From: BM003 sp963699835
Lineage (GTDB): Bacteria; Pseudomonadota; Gammaproteobacteria; Steroidobacterales; BM003
DNA length: 64,000 nt
Assembly: GCA_963699835.1 (NCBI GenBank)
Contig: CAVOVJ010000003.1
Coordinates: 62,001 to 126,000 of the forward strand
Direction: 5' to 3'
Each line of letters begins with the position of its first letter. Positions within the stretch are counted from its first letter, which is position 1. A program made the translations under genes and the position numbers. Shown piece after piece: positions 1 through 9,938 of this stretch. The notes under the pieces were generated by a model. The model saw nothing but the letters and a program-made list of their open reading frames with translations, searched no databases and was not told where the DNA came from.

Positions 1-2743
1 CGCTGGTCCCGGCGTCCTTGCGCGGTGTCCATCCGGCGCAGCGGAGTCAGTTCGATAGCCACCCCGAGACCTTCACTCTGAGGCGCGGACGCGAGGTGGC
101 TGCACTGACCCGGCAAGGTGAAGAAATCCCGGTTGCGATCAGCCTCAGCAGGATGCAATCCTCGGCCGGAGAACTGGTTGTGACGGCGGTGCGCGACGTC
201 AGCAATCGCGTCGCTGACGACAAGGAACGAGACCGGCGCGCGCTGTCGGCGCAATTGCTGCTTTGCGCGTCGGAAATTGCGGCCAGTTCGCCTTCGGTGG
301 GCGAGGCGTTGCAGGGGGTGATCGACCGCGTCTGCGAACAGACCGGGTGGCCGCTTAGGGCATGCCTATGAGGCGGCGGAGGACGACTCCGGAAAACTGC
401 TTTCAACGCAAATCTGGCATATGTCCGATCCACAGCGTTTCGAACAGTTTCGCAAGGAAACCGAGAAGTTGCGAATTTGCTCCTGGGGTCGGACTGCCAG
501 GACTGGCGCTGGAGTCGAGGACCACGGTCTGGATGGATGACCTGCGGGCCCGCTGTGGCCCATTTCTGCGTGCGGACAGTGCGGTGGCGGCGGGGCTTGG
601 CGCTGCGTTCGCGTTCCCGGTGATTGTCGCCGACAAAGTGGTTGCAGATCCTCGAATTTTTTGCGCAGACGACCGGTACCGGCCGATCAGGAGCTGATGC
701 AGATACTGGAGAATGTCGGGCGCCAGGTCGGGAGAGTTTTCGAACGGCGTAATGCCGAGCGATCGTTAGCCGACGCCGAGCATCAGTACCGCACGCTGGT
801 GCAGAATGTACCGGGCGCCATCTATCGCTACTCCGACCACCCGGGCAAGGGCTGGACGTTTGATTATATGAGCGATGCGATCGAGGAGATTGCGGGTTAC
901 GAGGCGAGCGACTTTATCGGCAAGCCCGCCGCGGCATTTGGTCGTATCGTTCATCCCGAAGATCGCAAATGTCTTGATGCCGCGGTTCGTGGCGCGATCA
1001 TTCACGGTGGCCTCTTCCAGGCGGAGTACCGGATTCTGTGCAAGAACGGCGATGCGCGCTGGATGAATGCCAAGGGCGACGGTGACGCATGACGACGTCA
1101 CCGGGAATCCGCTTGTTGACGGGGTGATTTTCGATATCAATGAGCGCAAGGAGGCGGAGGCCGAGCTGGAGCGCGCGCGCGAATCCGCGGAGCAGGCCAA
1201 TATCGCCAAAAGCGCTTTTCTTGCCAACATGAGCCATGAACTGCGCACGCCGCTCAATGCGATTCTTGGTTACAGCGAGATGCTGATGGAAGAAGCGGTG
1301 GATCTCGAGCAGCAGGCGTTTCTTCCTGACCTCAAGAAAATCAATGCAGCGGGGAGCCATCTGCTTGGCCTGATCAACGACGTACTCGATTTGTCCAAGA
1401 TCGAGGCCGGGCGTATCGAAATTTTCGCCGAAGATATCGAGGTCGATGCGCTGTTGAACGAGGTCGCAGCCACCGCGCAGCCGCTGGTTTTGAAAAATTC
1501 CAATCGGCTCGTCGTGGAACGCGTCAACGACCTCGGCCTGGTGCACCAGGACCTGACGAAAATCAGACAGGCGTTGCTGAATCTTCTTTCCAACGCGGCA
1601 AAGTTCACCGAAAACGGCACGATTACCCTGCGCGCCGGGCGCGATGCGAGGCGTACCGGCGACTGGCTGCGGCTCGACGTCATCGACACCGGCATCGGCA
1701 TCCCCGAAGACAAGATCGAGACCTTGTTCGACGAGTTCACCCAGGCCGACGCTTCGACGACGCGTAAATACGGCGGTACAGGACTGGGTCTGGCTATCTC
1801 TCGCCGTTTTTGCCGCATGCTCGGGGGGGATGTTGTGGTGCGCAGTGAGGTCGGCAAGGGCTCCAGATTTTCGATCTCGTTGCCGGCTGTCTTGCCCGGC
1901 GTGGCCGAGGCCGCCGACACCGCGGTTGCCGAAGTGACGGTTACCACGCCCGATGAGGACACGTTGAACCAGATCCGGCTGCGCGGGGCAGGGCGCACGG
2001 TGCTGGTCATCGATGACGATCTGGAGGCCTGCGAGATTATCGAACGCTTCCTGGTGCGCGACGGATTCGAAGTTGTGGTTGCGAACTCCGGGGAGGAGGG
2101 GTTGCGGCTTGCCCACACAATTGCACCGGCGGCTATCACGCTCGACGTGATGATGCCGGATCTTGACGGTTGGGCGGTGCTGCGGCTGCTGAAGGCGGAT
2201 CCGCACCTGCGCGATATCCCGGTGGTCATGGTCACCATGGTCGATGATAAGAGCAAAGGCTACTCTCTGGGCGCAACCGAGTTCCTGACCAAGCCGGTAG
2301 ACCGCGGTCGCCTGTTATCAGCGTTGGAACGTTACCGCTGCGAAACCGGGCCGTGCCCGGTGTTGCTGGTCGAGGACGAATCTGACACTCGGGAGATGAT
2401 GGCCCGGACCCTCAGCAAATTTGGCTGGACGGTCACGGAGGCGGCCAATGGCCGCGAAGCGCTGGATGCGCTGGAGAAGGATGTGCCGCGGCTGATTCTG
2501 CTCGACCTGATGATGCCGGTCATGGATGGCTTCGATTTTTTGCTGGAGATGCGGGCGCGGCCAGAGTGGGAGACAATACCCGTTGTCGTAGTTACCGCGA
2601 AGAACCTGACCGATGCCGAGCGCAATCTTTTGAGCGGCAAAGTGGCGCAGGTTCTGGAGAAAGGCGCCTATACCAGAGACGAGTTAATTCGGCTCGTTCG
2701 GAACATGGTCGCTGAAAGTACCGCGACAGACGCCAAAGGCTGA
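1..2743 (+). CDS. Hybrid sensor histidine kinase with PAS, GAF, kinase core and two receiver domains (5' partial, frameshifted)
   Basis: Membrane- or cytosol-associated two-component hybrid kinase whose beginning lies left of the window. In order it shows the end of a PAS domain (about 60-220), a GAF domain (about 290-740), a second PAS domain (about 780-1130), a HisKA dimerisation domain with the H-box motif NMSHELRTPLNAILG near 1230-1270, an HATPase domain with N box (LLNLLSNAAKFT) and G boxes (DTGIGIP, GGTGLGLAI), then two receiver domains (VLVIDDD from about 2000, VLLVEDE from about 2360), each with an acceptor Asp in a DxMMPxxDG motif. The protein frame jumps near 357, 477, 645, 672 and 1075; joining the frames restores continuous domains. 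The part from 1067 on is a clean 558-residue frame. A receiver protein follows 33 bases downstream, so a phosphorelay is likely. Confidence 0.85.
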
Positions 2744-2776
2744 AACGAATTGCTAACTGGAAACAGATAAGAAGTT

Positions 2777-3142
2777 ATGAAAAAGATTCTGCTCGTTGAA
2801 GACAATGAAATGAACCGGGACATGCTGTCGCGCCGCCTGCGGCGCAAGAATTTCGAGGTGGTGATAGCTGTCGACGGCCAGGCGGGCGTGGAGATGGCCA
2901 CAACGGAAGCGCCGGATCTGATACTGATGGACCTGAGTCTGCCGATCATCGACGGCTGGGAAGCGACTCGGCGGTTAAAGGCGGATGCCGTTACCCAGGC
3001 GATACCGGTCATCGCATTGACCGCGCATGCAATGCAGGGCGATGAGCAGAAGGCGCTTGAAGCGGGATGTAATGACTACGATACGAAGCCGGTAAATTTT
3101 AGTCGCCTGCTCGGCAAAATAGAGGCGTTCCTCGGCGCCTGA
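2777..3142 (+). CDS. Single-domain response regulator (CheY/DivK-like)
   Basis: A 121-residue stand-alone receiver domain. Acidic pair EDN at the N-terminus, acceptor Asp in LILMDLSLPIIDG (about residue 54), conserved Thr in ALTAHAM and Lys in TKPVN are all present, so it should be phosphorylatable. There is no output domain. DivK-like proteins of this length commonly serve as intermediates or allosteric partners of hybrid kinases, and the gene lies directly behind one, which suggests they form one relay. It converges on the channel gene that ends 7 bases further on. Confidence 0.9.
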   Translation: MKKILLVEDNEMNRDMLSRRLRRKNFEVVIAVDGQAGVEMATTEAPDLILMDLSLPIIDGWEATRRLKADAVTQAIPVIALTAHAMQGDEQKALEAGCNDYDTKPVNFSRLLGKIEAFLGA

Positions 3143-3149
3143 TCGCGAA

Positions 3150-5087
3150 TCATCGGTACAGTTGCTGGGCCAGCACGACCACGCGATCTTCTTCGTCGAG
3201 GCGCCACGCCAGTTCCCGTTCGGGGTTCAGAAAAAGCTCTCCTTCGCGAGCGAGCCTGACGCCGAGCGCGATCTCCATTTTTTGCTGGGCTGCGAAAACG
3301 AGATCGAAAAAGCTGCAGCTGGAGCCAATTTCAACGTAGTCACTGACCGGGCGCAGGCTGATTTCCACGCCCCCAGCGCTCAATAGTTCGCGATAGATTG
3401 GGCCCAGCACCGGTTGTTTGGCAATCTGGGCGAGCTGGGCACTGATCACCTGGTCGCTGACGACAACGTCGTCGACATGCAGTCCGGCCAGCAGGTCCTT
3501 GTTGGCAGAATCCAGCAACTCGACCACGGTATGCGGGCTGGCATTGGTGCGACTGCGCAAGTCCGAGAGTCGCAGCAATGTGCGCAGCGTGCGCGCATCT
3601 ATATCGAGCTCCCCGGATGTGGTGTCGGCAAGAAGCACTACAGTCTGGAAACTTGTTAGGTCAATTTCGGCGTAGCCGCCGCGCTCGACGGGGTCGCCGT
3701 GCAGATATTCAACGCTGACGTTTTCCAGCGCGCGGTTGAGTAACTGATCCACATGTTTACGTGCGGCCTCGGGTTCCTTTCCCGACAACAACACGATTTC
3801 GGTACCACGCAGTGCGTGTGCGTCGAGCTCGACCAGGATGTCGAAAACATTGCCGTTCCAGCCGATCAACAGCACCCGGCGCGGGACCCGTGCGGAAATG
3901 CCTCCGTCGCGGTAGATCTGCGAGGTGAACTCGCCATCGGGTTGCGAAAATCTGACCGGCAGACCGTGCGCGAGCAGAATCAGTTGTTCGTCCTCCGCGA
4001 TGTCGTAGTCGGGCTCCGGGTTGAGCCCCGCGGCATGTTTCAGGGCGTCACCCTGCTGCTCTTCCCATGCAATTCCGATCGGTATTGCATCCGGGAATCC
4101 ATAGGCAATATGGCGCATGGTCTGATCGGCGCAGGCTCTGATGCTCTGCACGTGCAAGCTGTTTCCGTCGGTAGAGAATAATTCGCGGTAGACGTCCGCA
4201 AGCCCGGGATTGCGTATGCACTGCACCAGGATTTTGCTGATAATCGTGCTGGAAGAAACAAGATGGATGCGTCCGCGCCCCGCAATTTCGGCCAACTCCT
4301 GGTTTTGCTCCAGCGCGATTTCCGATGTCAGTGTCGGACCCTCGCCTTGCCAATCGTCCCACGCGGCCAGCAGCATCATCGTCTTGATGACTTCGCTGTC
4401 GCCGCCCAGGCGGTCCTTGTCCGCACGCGGCGAAACCACGATTACGCTGGAGGCGCGGTCGACCGCGACGCGGTTGAGTTCCCGCACGTTGCTGGGGATA
4501 CCGCTGCGCAGAATGATGCTCAGGTCTTCGCGCAGACTGCCGTTGACCCGCAATGCTTCCTGCATGTCCTCGATTTCTTCGGGGGCGAGGATGACGACCT
4601 TGCTGCCCGGGTGCAATCGCGCCAGCTGCCTCAGTACCGAGAACACCTTGTCGCTCCAGCCCAGCACCAGCACATGGCCGCGCTCCTTGACCGGACTGTC
4701 GCCCTTGCGCAGCGTCTCGATGCGTCGTTGCATCGCGGTATTGATCATCGAAACCAGGATACCGAATACCGCGAGACCCATGATCGAGAGAAACAACGCA
4801 TAGGCGAGGATGGGCGGCGTCGCGCCATACATGCGCTCGAAGCCCGGCAGGCGCAGCACCCGTTGCATCGACCACCACAGCGAATCCACAAAGCCGCGAT
4901 CGATGCCGCGGGGAATTCCCGGGACATCTTCGTTCTCCGGGCCGAACAGACCAAAAAAGTACGCGGTCATGCCGATTAGCGTGACCACCACGACCAGGAC
5001 CAGGAACAGGATGAGCTGACCGGCGAACTCGCGCGCAAACGCACGGTCGATCATGTATCGCAGTCGTTCTTTGAATTCCTGCAGCAT
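3150..5087 (-). CDS. CASTOR/POLLUX-related putative ion channel with RCK (TrkA-N) domains
   Basis: A 645-residue protein resembling the CASTOR/POLLUX/SYM8 ion channel family. It has a hydrophobic helix at about residues 22-48, a pore-like segment (VDSLWWSMQRVLRLPGFERM) and a second hydrophobic helix at about 92-118. Two tandem nucleotide-binding RCK-type regions follow, starting GHVLVLGWSDKVFSVLRQL (about 138) and RRVLLIGWNGNVFDILVEL (about 405). In the family these gate cation flux in response to ligand; bacterial members are largely uncharacterised. It is separate from the neighbouring genes and reads toward the response regulator. No disruption is seen. Selectivity cannot be judged from sequence because no canonical GYG filter is present. 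Confidence 0.8.
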   Translation of the reverse strand: MLQEFKERLRYMIDRAFAREFAGQLILFLVLVVVVTLIGMTAYFFGLFGPENEDVPGIPRGIDRGFVDSLWWSMQRVLRLPGFERMYGATPPILAYALFLSIMGLAVFGILVSMINTAMQRRIETLRKGDSPVKERGHVLVLGWSDKVFSVLRQLARLHPGSKVVILAPEEIEDMQEALRVNGSLREDLSIILRSGIPSNVRELNRVAVDRASSVIVVSPRADKDRLGGDSEVIKTMMLLAAWDDWQGEGPTLTSEIALEQNQELAEIAGRGRIHLVSSSTIISKILVQCIRNPGLADVYRELFSTDGNSLHVQSIRACADQTMRHIAYGFPDAIPIGIAWEEQQGDALKHAAGLNPEPDYDIAEDEQLILLAHGLPVRFSQPDGEFTSQIYRDGGISARVPRRVLLIGWNGNVFDILVELDAHALRGTEIVLLSGKEPEAARKHVDQLLNRALENVSVEYLHGDPVERGGYAEIDLTSFQTVVLLADTTSGELDIDARTLRTLLRLSDLRSRTNASPHTVVELLDSANKDLLAGLHVDDVVVSDQVISAQLAQIAKQPVLGPIYRELLSAGGVEISLRPVSDYVEIGSSCSFFDLVFAAQQKMEIALGVRLAREGELFLNPERELAWRLDEEDRVVVLAQQLYR

Positions 5088-5188
5088 GGTGTTGTGGCCG
5101 GTCGCGTTGGGTGTGGTTATAAATTACGGGCCGACTCCATTCGCCGATGGAGCCAGCCCGAGGATTGTAACGGCTGCGGTGCCCTGGC

Positions 5189-7390
5189 CTACATCTCGGT
5201 CAGGCCACGCCGCTCGAGCAGCGGTTCGATCGACGGCGGACGTCCGCGAAAATCTTCATAGAGTTCCATGCCGGGGCGGGTGCCACCCTGGCTGAGGATG
5301 AACTTTCTGAAGCGCGCTGCCGTTTCGGGATCGAATAGACTGGTTTCCTTGAACGCCTGATAGGCATCGGCATCCAGCACCTCTGACCACAGATAGCTGT
5401 AGTAACCAGCCGAGTAGCCGCCAGCGAAAATATGCGCGAAATAGGTGCTGCGATAGCGCGGAATGATCTGCTCGATCAGGCCGATTTCGTTCATCGACTC
5501 AGTCTCGAACTGGTTTGCGGCAACCTCGATCGGCTCGCTCAACGTGTGGTAATCCAAGTCGAGATACGCGGCTGCCATGTACTCAACGGTGGCAAAGCCC
5601 TGGTTGAACTTCTGCATGGCCGTGATCTTGTCGATGTACTCCTGCGGAATCGGTTCGCCGGTCTTGTAGTGGCGGGCGAACATTCGCAGCACTTCGGGCT
5701 CGCCCATCCAGTTCTCCATGACCTGGGACGGGAACTCGACGAAGTCGCGCGGGGTTGCGGTGCCGGCCAGCGACCGGTAGGTGACGTCCGACAACATGCC
5801 GTGCAACGCATGACCGAACTCGTGGAACAGCGTCGAAGCCTCGCTGTAACTAAGCAAAGACGGGTTATCGCCGGTCGGGGGCGGGAAGTTGAAATTGTTG
5901 GTGACGATGGGCTTGACCTCGCCATCGAGTTTCGACTGCACCCGCAGCGCATTCATCCATGCGCCGCCGCGCTTGCTCTCACGGATAAAGAAATCCATGT
6001 ACAGAATCGTCAGGTGGCTGCCATCGCCGTCGCGAACTTCGAATACCTGCTGGTCAGGATGCCAGGTCGGGAGGTCGTCGCGCTGTTTGAAGGTCAGGCC
6101 GAACAGTTGGTTCGCAACTTTGAAGACGCCGTCGCGAACGGCGCCAACTTCGAAATACGGACGCAGTGCCTCCTGGTCGAAATCATAGCGTTCCTTGCGC
6201 ACTCTCTCGGTGTAGTAACGCCAGTCCCAGCCCTCGATGTCGCCCTCGATACCATCGGCGCGCATCAGCGCCTGCATTGCGGCAACTTCTTGCTTGGCTA
6301 CCTCCAGTGCCGGCTCCCAGACTTTGCCGAGCAGTTCGTAGACGTTCTCGGGGTTTTCCGCCATGTTGTCGGACAAAACGAAATGGGCATGAGTCTGGTA
6401 GCCCATCAACTCCGCGCGTTCGGCGCGAAGTGCTGCCATGCGGGCAAGAATGTTTTTGTTGTCGTACTCATTGTCGTTGTTACCTCGCATCGCGTAGCCG
6501 AGATAAATCTGCTTGCGCAATTCACGATTGGGCGAGTACTCGAGAAACGGGTTGATGCTCGGACGCTGGAGCGTAAACACCCAGCATTCGCCACACTCAT
6601 GACCGCGGCGTTGCGCCTCGGCCGCGGCCGAAGCCACCAGGCTTTGCGGCAGGTTGCCGAGGTCGGCGCGGTCGGTGACGAGCATTTCGAATGAGTTGGT
6701 TTCCTCAAGCAGATTGTTGCGGAAATCCTGGGACAGGCTGGCCAGCTCACCGTTAATCTCACGCAGCCGGGCTTGCGCATCCTGATCGAGGTTGGCGCCC
6801 GCGCGCACGAACTGCTTAAAAGTTTCTTCCAGCAGGCGCTCTTGTTCCGGCGTCAGGTCGAGTTCATCGCGCTGCTGATAAACGGCCTCGACCCGCTCGA
6901 ACAACGGTCTGTTCAATGCGATATCGTCACCGTGTGCGGACAACTCTGGCGCAATCTCCTTCGCCACAGCTCGGGTTGTCTCATTCGAATGCGCGCCATT
7001 GACGGCGAAAAACACATTGCTTACCCGGTCGAGCGTCGCTCCGGAGCGTTCCAGTGCTTCGATCGTATTGGCGAAGGTCGGCGCGTCCGGGTTGTCGACG
7101 ATGGCCGCAATCTCGGTCTGTTGTTCAGCCATGCCCGTGCGCAGCGCCGGCAGGTAATGCTCGTCCTCGATCTTGTCGAACGGCGGTACGCCAAACGGGG
7201 TGTCCCATTGCTCGAGCAGCGGGTTCGTAATGACCTCCGCCGTAGTTTCGGGGATTGGCTCCATGATGGCCGCCTGCTCCATTGTCGCGGTCGCCGTTGC
7301 GGCCGGCTCCGCGGCGGGAGGCTCGGGTGATTTGCCACAGGCGACGAGGAGAATGGCCGATGCGGCGGGTAGCAGAAATCTGGTATTCAT
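5189..7390 (-). CDS. dcp: M3 family metallopeptidase, Dcp-type peptidyl-dipeptidase, predicted lipoprotein
   Basis: Zinc oligopeptidase of the thimet/Dcp family, about 733 residues. The N-terminus MNTRFLLPAASAILLVACGK is a signal peptide with a lipobox ending at Cys, so the enzyme is expected to be membrane-anchored and face the periplasm, where it would trim short peptides. The segment WDTPFGVPPFDKI is typical of the Dcp subgroup. The catalytic HExxH is in TLFHEFGHALHG near residue 522, with the downstream Glu in FVEFPSQVMENW. The ATG at 7390 is preferred to the upstream GTG because AAAGG is spaced correctly before it. A second M3 lipoprotein peptidase lies at 9939-12068. Confidence 0.85.
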   Translation of the reverse strand: MNTRFLLPAASAILLVACGKSPEPPAAEPAATATATMEQAAIMEPIPETTAEVITNPLLEQWDTPFGVPPFDKIEDEHYLPALRTGMAEQQTEIAAIVDNPDAPTFANTIEALERSGATLDRVSNVFFAVNGAHSNETTRAVAKEIAPELSAHGDDIALNRPLFERVEAVYQQRDELDLTPEQERLLEETFKQFVRAGANLDQDAQARLREINGELASLSQDFRNNLLEETNSFEMLVTDRADLGNLPQSLVASAAAEAQRRGHECGECWVFTLQRPSINPFLEYSPNRELRKQIYLGYAMRGNNDNEYDNKNILARMAALRAERAELMGYQTHAHFVLSDNMAENPENVYELLGKVWEPALEVAKQEVAAMQALMRADGIEGDIEGWDWRYYTERVRKERYDFDQEALRPYFEVGAVRDGVFKVANQLFGLTFKQRDDLPTWHPDQQVFEVRDGDGSHLTILYMDFFIRESKRGGAWMNALRVQSKLDGEVKPIVTNNFNFPPPTGDNPSLLSYSEASTLFHEFGHALHGMLSDVTYRSLAGTATPRDFVEFPSQVMENWMGEPEVLRMFARHYKTGEPIPQEYIDKITAMQKFNQGFATVEYMAAAYLDLDYHTLSEPIEVAANQFETESMNEIGLIEQIIPRYRSTYFAHIFAGGYSAGYYSYLWSEVLDADAYQAFKETSLFDPETAARFRKFILSQGGTRPGMELYEDFRGRPPSIEPLLERRGLTEM

Positions 7391-7576
7391 TTTCACCTTT
7401 CCAGGCGCCCGCCGGGCTGGCTTTTGCTCACAGGTTCGAGCGGGCCACCGCTGCGGGCGCGATCACGTTAACGGGAAGAACGCGAAGGTAACGCGAAAAC
7501 TCTGCGGTTGCCAGTGATTCGCGGGTGAACGACCGGCGGCGCAAACGGTTTCTGCAGCGGCCGGTGTGGCGTTGTT

Positions 7577-8263
7577 TCAGCGCTGACCGAAGAGGATCCG
7601 GTGCGATTCTTCCTCATCTGCCGGCAGCGCCTGCTGGCGGACTTCCTCGGCCCTGGCGTAGGCGCGTTCCACGGCCGGGCGCTCAGCGATGGCTGTGAAC
7701 CAGCGCTTCAGGCTGGCGAACTCGTCGATGTCCTGGCCCTGATTCTCGTACGGACGGATCCACGGATAGATTGCCATGTCCGCGATGCTGTAGCCGCCGG
7801 CGACAAATTCGCGGCCCGCCAGACGCTTGTCGAGTACCCCGTAGAGGCGGTGGGTTTCATTCAAATAACGCTCGATCGCATACGGGATCTTGTCTTTGGC
7901 GTAGAGTCGGAAGTGATGATTCTGACCGGCCATCGGCCCGAGTCCGCCCATTTGCCAGAACAGCCATTGCAGTGTTTCGGTTTGTTCGCGCAGGTCGTTG
8001 GAGAGAAACCGGCCAGTCTTTTGCGCCAGGTAAAGCAGGATCGCGCCGGACTAGAACAGCGCGACGGGCTCGCCGCCGTCGGCCGGGGCCTGATCGACAA
8101 TTGCCGGAATTCTGTTATTCGGCGCGATCTTCAGGAATTCGGCCGCGAACTGTTCTCCCTTGCCGATGTTGATCGGGTGGATTTGATACTCCAGACCCGA
8201 CTCTTCCAGGAATATCGTGACCTTGTGGCCGTTCGGCGTGGTCCAGTAGTAGCAATCAATCAT
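7577..8263 (-). CDS. Glutathione S-transferase family protein, interrupted by an in-frame amber codon
   Basis: Cytosolic glutathione transferase-like protein related to the YfcG/YghU class. The thioredoxin-like N-domain starts MIDCYYWTTPNGHKVTIFLE and includes the cis-Pro region NNRIPAIVD; the helical C-domain ends with WIRPYENQGQDIDEFASLKRW. Reading from 8263 the frame stops with TAG at 8051-8053 inside GEPVALF-stop-SGAILLYLAQ. Family members have Glu-Ser here (the ESxAI motif that holds the gamma-glutamyl group of glutathione), so one G-to-T change (GAG to TAG) explains the break. The frame is unchanged on both sides. It is either a sequencing error or a very recent nonsense mutation. Confidence 0.85.
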
Positions 8264-8407
8264 CGCTTCGGTGTCTCCCGGTGACTCTCCAGCTCACGGT
8301 CGAAGCCGCTGCGCACCGTGTTACCGACCGCGATCGCACGCCAAAGTTGCCGTCGGATCCATGTTCAAGGTGCGGGCCGCCGCTGCGCTCGCGACCCCTC
8401 GCCGTAT

Positions 8408-8590
8408 TCACGATTGCTCCGGGTACTCGCTGTCGGCAGTCCGCGGCAGACGGCCTGCATTACGCAGCGCCTCGCGCAGCACCCACTCGATCTGGGCGTT
8501 GGCGCTGCGCAGCTCGTCATCGGCCCAACGTTGCATGGCGCCGAGAATATCCTCGCTCAGTCTGAGGGCGAATGCCTTGCGTTTGGCCAT
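8408..8590 (-). CDS. Arc-like ribbon-helix-helix DNA-binding protein
   Basis: A 60-residue protein beginning MAKRKAFALRLSEDILGAM. The pattern of a short basic beta strand (KAFALRL) followed by two helices (SEDILGAMQRWADDELR, NAQIEWVLREALR) is that of Arc/MetJ ribbon-helix-helix repressors. A longer frame from 8632 exists, but the ATG at 8590 gives the family N-terminus. It follows the SPFH gene on the same strand after a 49-base gap, so the two are probably co-transcribed. RHH proteins usually bind short palindromes as dimers; AT-rich palindromes lie upstream of the SPFH gene and are candidate sites. Target genes cannot be read from the sequence. Confidence 0.8.
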   Translation of the reverse strand: MAKRKAFALRLSEDILGAMQRWADDELRSANAQIEWVLREALRNAGRLPRTADSEYPEQS

Positions 8591-8639
8591 TGGCGTTCCG
8601 TTTTGGCTTGGAGTACGCGGCGCTGCTGTCACACCGGGT

Positions 8640-9509
8640 TCAGGTATAGAGGGAGCCCGTATTCAGAACCGGCTGTGCATCTTGCTCGCTGCACAACACC
8701 ACGAGCAGATTGCTGACCATCGTTGCCTTGCGTTCCTCGTCGAGTTCCAGCACCTGTTTCTCTGCAAGCTTGTCCAGCGCCATTTCCACCATGCCTACCG
8801 CGCCATCGACGATCTGCGTACGCGCGGCGATGATCGCCGACGCCTGCTGTCGCCGCAGCATCGCGTTGGCGATTTCCGGCGCATAGGCGAGGTGGCTGAT
8901 TCTCGCCTCGATCACTTCCACCCCGGCCTTCTCCAGACGGGCCTGAATCTCCGCGCGCAATGCACCGGCAATCTGTTGCGGATCGCTGCGCAACGCGACG
9001 TCGCCGTCGTCGTGCGCTTCATAGGGGTAAGTCGTCGCGAGATTGCGCAGGGCGGCCTCGCTCTGGATGGTGACGAATTCCTCGTAATCGTCGACCTCGA
9101 ACACGGCCTCCGCGCTGTCAACGACCTTCCAGACGACAACCGCTGCAATTTCGATAGGATTGCCGGAGGAATCGTTGACTTTGAGCTTGCCACTTTCGAA
9201 ATTTCTAACCCGTAACGATACCGCGCGTTTTGCAAAGAACGGATTGGCCCAGCGCAGGCCCGGGTCCTTGGCCGTGCCGACATATTTGCCGAACAGCTGC
9301 AGCACTTTTGCCTCGTTGGGATTGACCATGAAAAACCCGATCCATAGCACCAGAACAATGGCCGCGGCGACGATTCCGCCGACGAGGGCGGCGATCGCGT
9401 AGTTGCGCGCTGCCGTAACGATCCAGTAGATCGTCGCGAGTTGCAGGAGCAACAGGACGACCAGCATGGGGTAGCCCGAGGTCACTTTTCTGACTTTCTC
9501 CCGGAACAT
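8640..9509 (-). CDS. SPFH/Band 7 (prohibitin-type) membrane protein
   Basis: About 289 residues. Two hydrophobic helices near the N-terminus (residues about 14-34 and 38-62) are followed by an SPFH/PHB domain (FGKYVGTAKDPGLRWANPF onward) and a helical C-terminal coiled region. SPFH proteins scaffold membrane microdomains and often protect or regulate membrane proteases. The start chosen is the second ATG in GAGGAGATGAGTATG, which places GAGGAG about 6 bases upstream; the longer frame from 9542 lacks this spacing. The pairing with an Arc-like RHH gene directly downstream suggests a two-gene operon. No gene disruption is visible. Confidence 0.88.
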   Translation of the reverse strand: MFREKVRKVTSGYPMLVVLLLLQLATIYWIVTAARNYAIAALVGGIVAAAIVLVLWIGFFMVNPNEAKVLQLFGKYVGTAKDPGLRWANPFFAKRAVSLRVRNFESGKLKVNDSSGNPIEIAAVVVWKVVDSAEAVFEVDDYEEFVTIQSEAALRNLATTYPYEAHDDGDVALRSDPQQIAGALRAEIQARLEKAGVEVIEARISHLAYAPEIANAMLRRQQASAIIAARTQIVDGAVGMVEMALDKLAEKQVLELDEERKATMVSNLLVVLCSEQDAQPVLNTGSLYT

Positions 9510-9533
9510 ACTCATCTCCTCGAAATTCAGTAG

Positions 9534-9560
9534 TGATATCAAAATAATATCATTATGATA
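9534..9560. promoter_or_regulatory. AT-rich double palindrome upstream of the SPFH-RHH operon (candidate operator)
   Basis: Two adjacent inverted repeats lie 25-50 bases upstream of the SPFH start: TGATATCA at 9534-9541 and TATCATTATGATA at 9548-9560. The half-site ATATCA/TGATA recurs, and the AT-rich block stands out from the GC-rich surroundings. Ribbon-helix-helix repressors often bind tandem short palindromes in their own promoter, so this is a reasonable autoregulatory operator for the RHH protein encoded in the operon. That link is inference. Confidence 0.45.
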
Positions 9561-9938
9561 ATTTTGTCAATGAACCCGCTCATGAAATCACGATGTGATT
9601 CGACTTTTGGGTAGTAAAAGCGAGTTTTATCAATAAGCTATGTGTTTGGGGGAGGGTGCTTGATCGCCGTTCAGCGTGCCGCCATGGGGCCATCCGCACA
9701 GGGCTTGCCGTCATAAACTAAGGGGAACGGAGCGCTTGCAGACCTCTTCGAAGCGGCGGGCAGCGAGTGTTTCCGGCGCTTTCACCGGACTGGTGGCCGG
9801 TGTCCTTTGTACCCTTACCGGCCGGGCCGGGTTCGGGTCCGGGCGAACCCGGCATTGCTTGATTTTCTTCGAATCGGCGTCTAGGTTGACTGGCTCAGCC
9901 CCCGGACATCAGTCATCTTCCCGAGTCGAGGTTTCACG
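9561..9938. other. Intergenic stretch with one strong hairpin
   Basis: No coding frame with a plausible product is seen between the SPFH upstream region and the second M3 peptidase. A perfect 10-bp stem (GCCGGGTTCG / CGAACCCGGC) with an 8-base loop lies at 9826-9853. It is not followed by a T-run on the plus strand, so it is not a typical intrinsic terminator. Confidence 0.4.

Noticed and set aside
998..2206. 402-codon minus-strand frame inside the hybrid kinase
   Set aside because: Antisense shadow of a domain-rich kinase in GC-rich DNA; composition (Arg/Gln/His-rich) is typical of such shadows.
9826..9853. 10-bp hairpin as an intrinsic terminator
   Set aside because: No T-run on either side and no transcript known to end there.
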